A stretch of DNA of 64,000 nt from Bacteriovorax stolpii. Its GTDB lineage: Bacteria; Bdellovibrionota; Bacteriovoracia; Bacteriovoracales; Bacteriovoracaceae. The translations under genes and the position numbers were made by a program. Positions 60,502-64,000 of this stretch are shown here, piece by piece. How positions within the stretch are numbered: the stretch's first letter is position 1; each line of letters opens with the position of its first letter. The notes below the pieces were generated by a model. The model was not told where the DNA came from, did no database searches, and saw nothing but the letters and a program-made list of their open reading frames with translations. The stretch covers positions 62,001 through 126,000 of the forward strand of contig CAMDQH010000001.1 in the NCBI GenBank assembly GCA_945905815.1, in the 5' to 3' direction.

Positions 60502-60872
60502 AGCTGCTCCAAATAAAGCTAAAGGCTTCGTTTATTAAGGTAAAAGGATAGGGCGCTAACCCTATTTGCGTCTTGAAAACTAGTTTCAAAGAAGCGACTT
60601 CTCATGCACCAATATACATTATTCTACATATTAATAAATGTGATAAATATAATCTAAACGATCACTTAAATCGATATCATGAACTTTGTTTTTTAGCAGT
60701 TGATCGAGGGCCACATTAAAGAAGAAAAGAACGCCCTACCTTTTTAACCAATCCCTGCCCAAAGTTTCAGGCGTGTTAAATTTTAACCATGCCAATTACC
60801 TGACTCACAAACTCTGCTTTATAAATAGTTCCAATAAGTTGAATAAAATCTAAAATGACTTAAACTATAAAT

Positions 60873-62036
60873 ATGTACTTAGAAATTGTGATTGAGTCGC
60901 AAAAGCCTTTAATTTACCTACTTAACAAGCCTGAGATTTATATAGGGTCTCTCACCACTAATGACATTGTTGTTGGCTCTACCGGTATTAGCAGAAAGCA
61001 CGTAAAGATTTTAGTCCAAGACAAGAGTTTTTTTATTATTGATCAAGGAAGCACCAACGGCACTTACATCAATAATGAAAGGATTGCTCCAGGGAAGCGA
61101 TTTGAGTTTACGCCTTCGGAGTCTATAAGACTAGGAGAGCACGTTTTCTTAAACCTGACTCATGAAAGAGGGGAACTACTATCACCTCTTCAAGATTCAT
61201 CTGTGCCAGTTAGGAAAGTCACCATTGAGAATGAGAAAACTCAAGTCATTTCTCTTAAGGCGCTAGAAGCTGCAAAAAATAAAAAGGTCGAAAAAAAACG
61301 GGATGATCTTCTTAATAAAAGAATACTCGAAGCAAAGAAGCTAAAAGAGCAAAAAGATTCTTACAAGAAAATTGCAAAAGTTTTATTAATCATGTTTGGG
61401 ATTGTTGTCGCCATTAAATATTCGGGGGTATTCACATCAGACAAGTTCAATAAGAAATTCTTTCCAAAAAAGGAATTAGCAAAAGAAATTGTGTTTGAAG
61501 GTTTAGAAGAAGAAGCCGACTTTAAAATCCAAAGTAATTTTTTGATTACAAAAGATGAAATGCTCATACATTTTGCAACTCCAAAGTGTCTTGAAGTGGA
61601 AGAAAGTTACTTCTGCAACAGGATACCATCTTTAAAAGAAGCACCATCAGGTGTTCTCAAGGTAGACCAAAACTTAATCATGTTTGTCGACGAGAAAGAG
61701 TGGACAGGTCAAACAATGAAGCTGTTGAATTCCCGTATTGCTGCAAAAACGTTATTTGAAGAGTCCATAAACGAGGCATTTATTGGTAAACTAAATTTTA
61801 TCAGTTTCCTCAAGACTTTCCTTAATTCATTGCTTGATGCTAGCCACCAAAATTCTAATTTTTATATCGTATTTTATAAAGTGAAAGAGGGCAAACCAGA
61901 ACTGACGACCTTTTTTGCAACAAAAGGGACCATCGTTCCGGTTTTAGTGACAAAATACACAGAAAAAAGTTTAAAAAGTATTAAAGACTTCAGTGCATAT
62001 ATCATTTCTTTAGATAAGTTTTACCAGCAGTATTAG
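60873..62036 (+). CDS. FHA-domain protein with TM segment
   Basis: IYIGSLTTNDIVVGSTGISRKHVKILVQDKSFFIIDQGSTNGTYINNERI; TM IAKVLLIMFGIVVAIKYSGVF. Confidence 0.85.
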   Translation: MYLEIVIESQKPLIYLLNKPEIYIGSLTTNDIVVGSTGISRKHVKILVQDKSFFIIDQGSTNGTYINNERIAPGKRFEFTPSESIRLGEHVFLNLTHERGELLSPLQDSSVPVRKVTIENEKTQVISLKALEAAKNKKVEKKRDDLLNKRILEAKKLKEQKDSYKKIAKVLLIMFGIVVAIKYSGVFTSDKFNKKFFPKKELAKEIVFEGLEEEADFKIQSNFLITKDEMLIHFATPKCLEVEESYFCNRIPSLKEAPSGVLKVDQNLIMFVDEKEWTGQTMKLLNSRIAAKTLFEESINEAFIGKLNFISFLKTFLNSLLDASHQNSNFYIVFYKVKEGKPELTTFFATKGTIVPVLVTKYTEKSLKSIKDFSAYIISLDKFYQQY

Positions 62037-62097
62037 TTCTACAACTTCCTACATAGCCGCATTAGAAATTGGTATCATACTTGCTTTTTATTTCTTT

Positions 62098-62554
62098 GTG
62101 CGCGATCTAAAACTTGATTCATTCCTTTTCTTAATACTTATATCTTCTTGTTATGAAAATTTCAGTGGCAGAAGTCGTGTTGAGACGCCACCTCAAGAAG
62201 AAGAGCAGGTTGCTCCATTCCCGCGAGAGTTCAGGACTCGCTTAAATACCACATTATTAATTGAAGGTAATATTTGTCGAGAAGATGAGACAACACAGGC
62301 TTATGGACATGGAAGTCTATGCAACGCTAGCCAGTATTTAGTTTTCGGCCAATGGAATTGAAGAAACAAAAGTTGAGGCAAATTGGACTAAAAATCTTGG
62401 TAAAATCGCCACTAATAAGTTTTATCATGAACTTGCTCAAAAATTGATCAATGCAAAAGAACTAGTTATTATAGTACCAGCAATCGCGAAGGATCAATTT
62501 AAGCACCACAGTGAAAGTCATATAAGTACAACCTACGAAAGAGTTGATGCTTGA
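62098..62554 (+). pseudogene. lipoprotein gene interrupted by a frameshift
   Basis: Frame 1: SFLFLILISSCYENF...SQYLVFGQWN*; continuing frame: SANGIEETKVEANWTKNLGKIATNKFYHELAQKLINAKELVIIVPAIAKDQF...VDA*; one missing T near 62343-62346 would fuse them. Confidence 0.55.
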
Positions 62555-62599
62555 AAAGGCAAGTGAGTTTTTTGAAAATTATCATACTTGGACTTAAAA

Positions 62600-63121
62600 T
62601 TACTGAGTAACTTTGGTTTCATAGTCTTTCCTTTCCTTCTCAAGATAAGCTCGAATCTTTTGAAGGGAAGGCATATTCTTTAGGCAATTTAAAACATCTG
62701 CTTTTGTTTTTTGAACCTTTAAACCAGCAAAGCTCTTTTGATTTAAATCTGGATTTCGATCCAGAACTTCTTGGTAGAAATCACATTCACACTTCTTCAA
62801 GCAATTAGTGCTCACATTAGAAATCTTAGATTGATCCCATGTAGGGATTTTAAATGCGACCTCTGTGACTTTTTCATCCCAAAGAGGATGCAGAGGAAGT
62901 ATAAGTGTTTTTGCCGACTCTGGATTAACGATAAGATTCTTTTGGTGCTCTATTGTATCTTTCGGCCAATCAATAATTGCCGTAAGGGCATTTGTAGCAG
63001 CAATAACTTCTTCGGGAGAAAAATACTCTCCCCCGCTCTTTAATGTTGCAAAAGAAGTTTCGTTTGACTTACATGAAGCCAAAAGAAATATAAATAATCC
63101 TATTCTAATCACTGCTGACAA
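62600..63121 (-). CDS. lipoprotein, hypothetical
   Basis: 173 aa; lipobox LFIFLLASC; overlaps the 3' end of the upstream deacetylase gene. Confidence 0.6.
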   Translation of the reverse strand: MSAVIRIGLFIFLLASCKSNETSFATLKSGGEYFSPEEVIAATNALTAIIDWPKDTIEHQKNLIVNPESAKTLILPLHPLWDEKVTEVAFKIPTWDQSKISNVSTNCLKKCECDFYQEVLDRNPDLNQKSFAGLKVQKTKADVLNCLKNMPSLQKIRAYLEKERKDYETKVTQ

Positions 63122-63978
63122 GTTGCAAGCCCCTTGTTCAATTGATCAATGACGGCCTGAACAGAACAGACATTGATTTTTTGCTCCTCAAAATAATCCA
63201 TAAGTAGCTCCGACGCGATTACCGATTGGGCATGAATATCATGAAAAAGAACGACTCCACTATTTTTTGATGTAGCTTTCATTTGCTTAACAGCACGATT
63301 AAAAATACTCGTAGGGTTCTTATCCTGCCAATCAAGCGTGTCAACGTTCCAGAAAATATGGACCATGCCATGTTCAGCAATCTTTGCCCGAATTGAGGAA
63401 GAGCTCACACCAGCTCCGTAAGGAAGACGGAAAAGTTTAATTGTTTTACCAAGCTTCGCTTCAATAATTTTCTTCGCACCACCGATTTGTTTTTCAAGAG
63501 CGATAGGGCCAACTTTAGTTAATTGAGCATGGTCATAAGAGTGACTGGCGATATCCATTCCAGCATCGACAACAGATTTTGCAGTAGTTGGAAGACCTTC
63601 AACTTGTTTGCCTAACATGAAGAATGTGGCCTTCATATTATGGGCCTTAAGATTTTGTAAAACAGTAGGTGTTGTTTTCCCACCAGGTCCATCGTCATAA
63701 GTTATTGACCAAGTATTGGCCGGAAACCCGCTGCCAGTAATATTACCAGCCGAACCAGCATTAGGATAAATAGTGTCACTACTAGTTGTGCGATTTCGCT
63801 TCGCTATCCGGTTAAGCTTTCTCATCTCTTTTGATATTCTCTTAACATCAGATTTGAAGGTTTTGAAATCCTGATCTAATGCTTGCTCATTAAGCACCTG
63901 GTTTAAATCATCTTCATTAACATCATATTCATTATGCCCTTTAAAGAGCTTCCACTTCTTACCTCGAAGAAGAGCCAT
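63109..63978 (-). CDS. polysaccharide deacetylase (NodB homology)
   Basis: WSITYDDGPGGKTTPTVLQNL, DIASHSYDHAQLTK, FRLPYGA, HDIHAQS; the frame stays open upstream of 63978 to the window edge, so the true start may lie outside. Confidence 0.88.
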   Translation of the reverse strand: MALLRGKKWKLFKGHNEYDVNEDDLNQVLNEQALDQDFKTFKSDVKRISKEMRKLNRIAKRNRTTSSDTIYPNAGSAGNITGSGFPANTWSITYDDGPGGKTTPTVLQNLKAHNMKATFFMLGKQVEGLPTTAKSVVDAGMDIASHSYDHAQLTKVGPIALEKQIGGAKKIIEAKLGKTIKLFRLPYGAGVSSSSIRAKIAEHGMVHIFWNVDTLDWQDKNPTSIFNRAVKQMKATSKNSGVVLFHDIHAQSVIASELLMDYFEEQKINVCSVQAVIDQLNKGLATCQQ

Positions 63979-64000
63979 TTTCTTATGAAAACTTGCTACA

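Overview
This 64 kb window is AT-rich, mostly chromosomal core sequence with dense, often overlapping genes. The family mix is compatible with a Bdellovibrionota/Bacteriovorax-like bacterium, but that is inference only. Recognisable core genes: uvrC, murJ, purA, aceB-aceA, terC, hppA, an ABC-F ATPase, a malic enzyme-phosphotransacetylase fusion, ridA, accA-yicC-gmk-rsh, a YsxC/EngB GTPase, and tRNA-Lys, tRNA-Glu and tRNA-Leu. No CRISPR array, IS element or prophage was found. Points most worth a second look: (1) intergenic RNA-like modules built from AGGAT-loop hairpins (CsrA/RsmA-site-like, CAGGATG). One is a three-hairpin leader at 8937-9060. The other two are copies of one structure at 9487-9535 and 23691-23739 that share a frame but carry compensatory stem changes; (2) a five-gene LuxE / LuxC-AMP-ligase / GNAT / PlsC operon with no luciferase in the window (26831-33211), a candidate undescribed fatty-aldehyde or lipid pathway; (3) a small accessory patch behind tRNA-Lys/tRNA-Glu holding a decayed ParE-type toxin-antitoxin pair and a nucleotidyltransferase two-gene unit with a perfect operator-like palindrome; (4) a TolC/HlyD/ABC-membrane-domain operon lacking an ATPase and split by a frameshift in a 5-nt homopolymer; (5) a secreted protein-glutaminase-like candidate; (6) a truncated KirBac-type channel. 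All functional calls come from reading the sequence; no database search was run.
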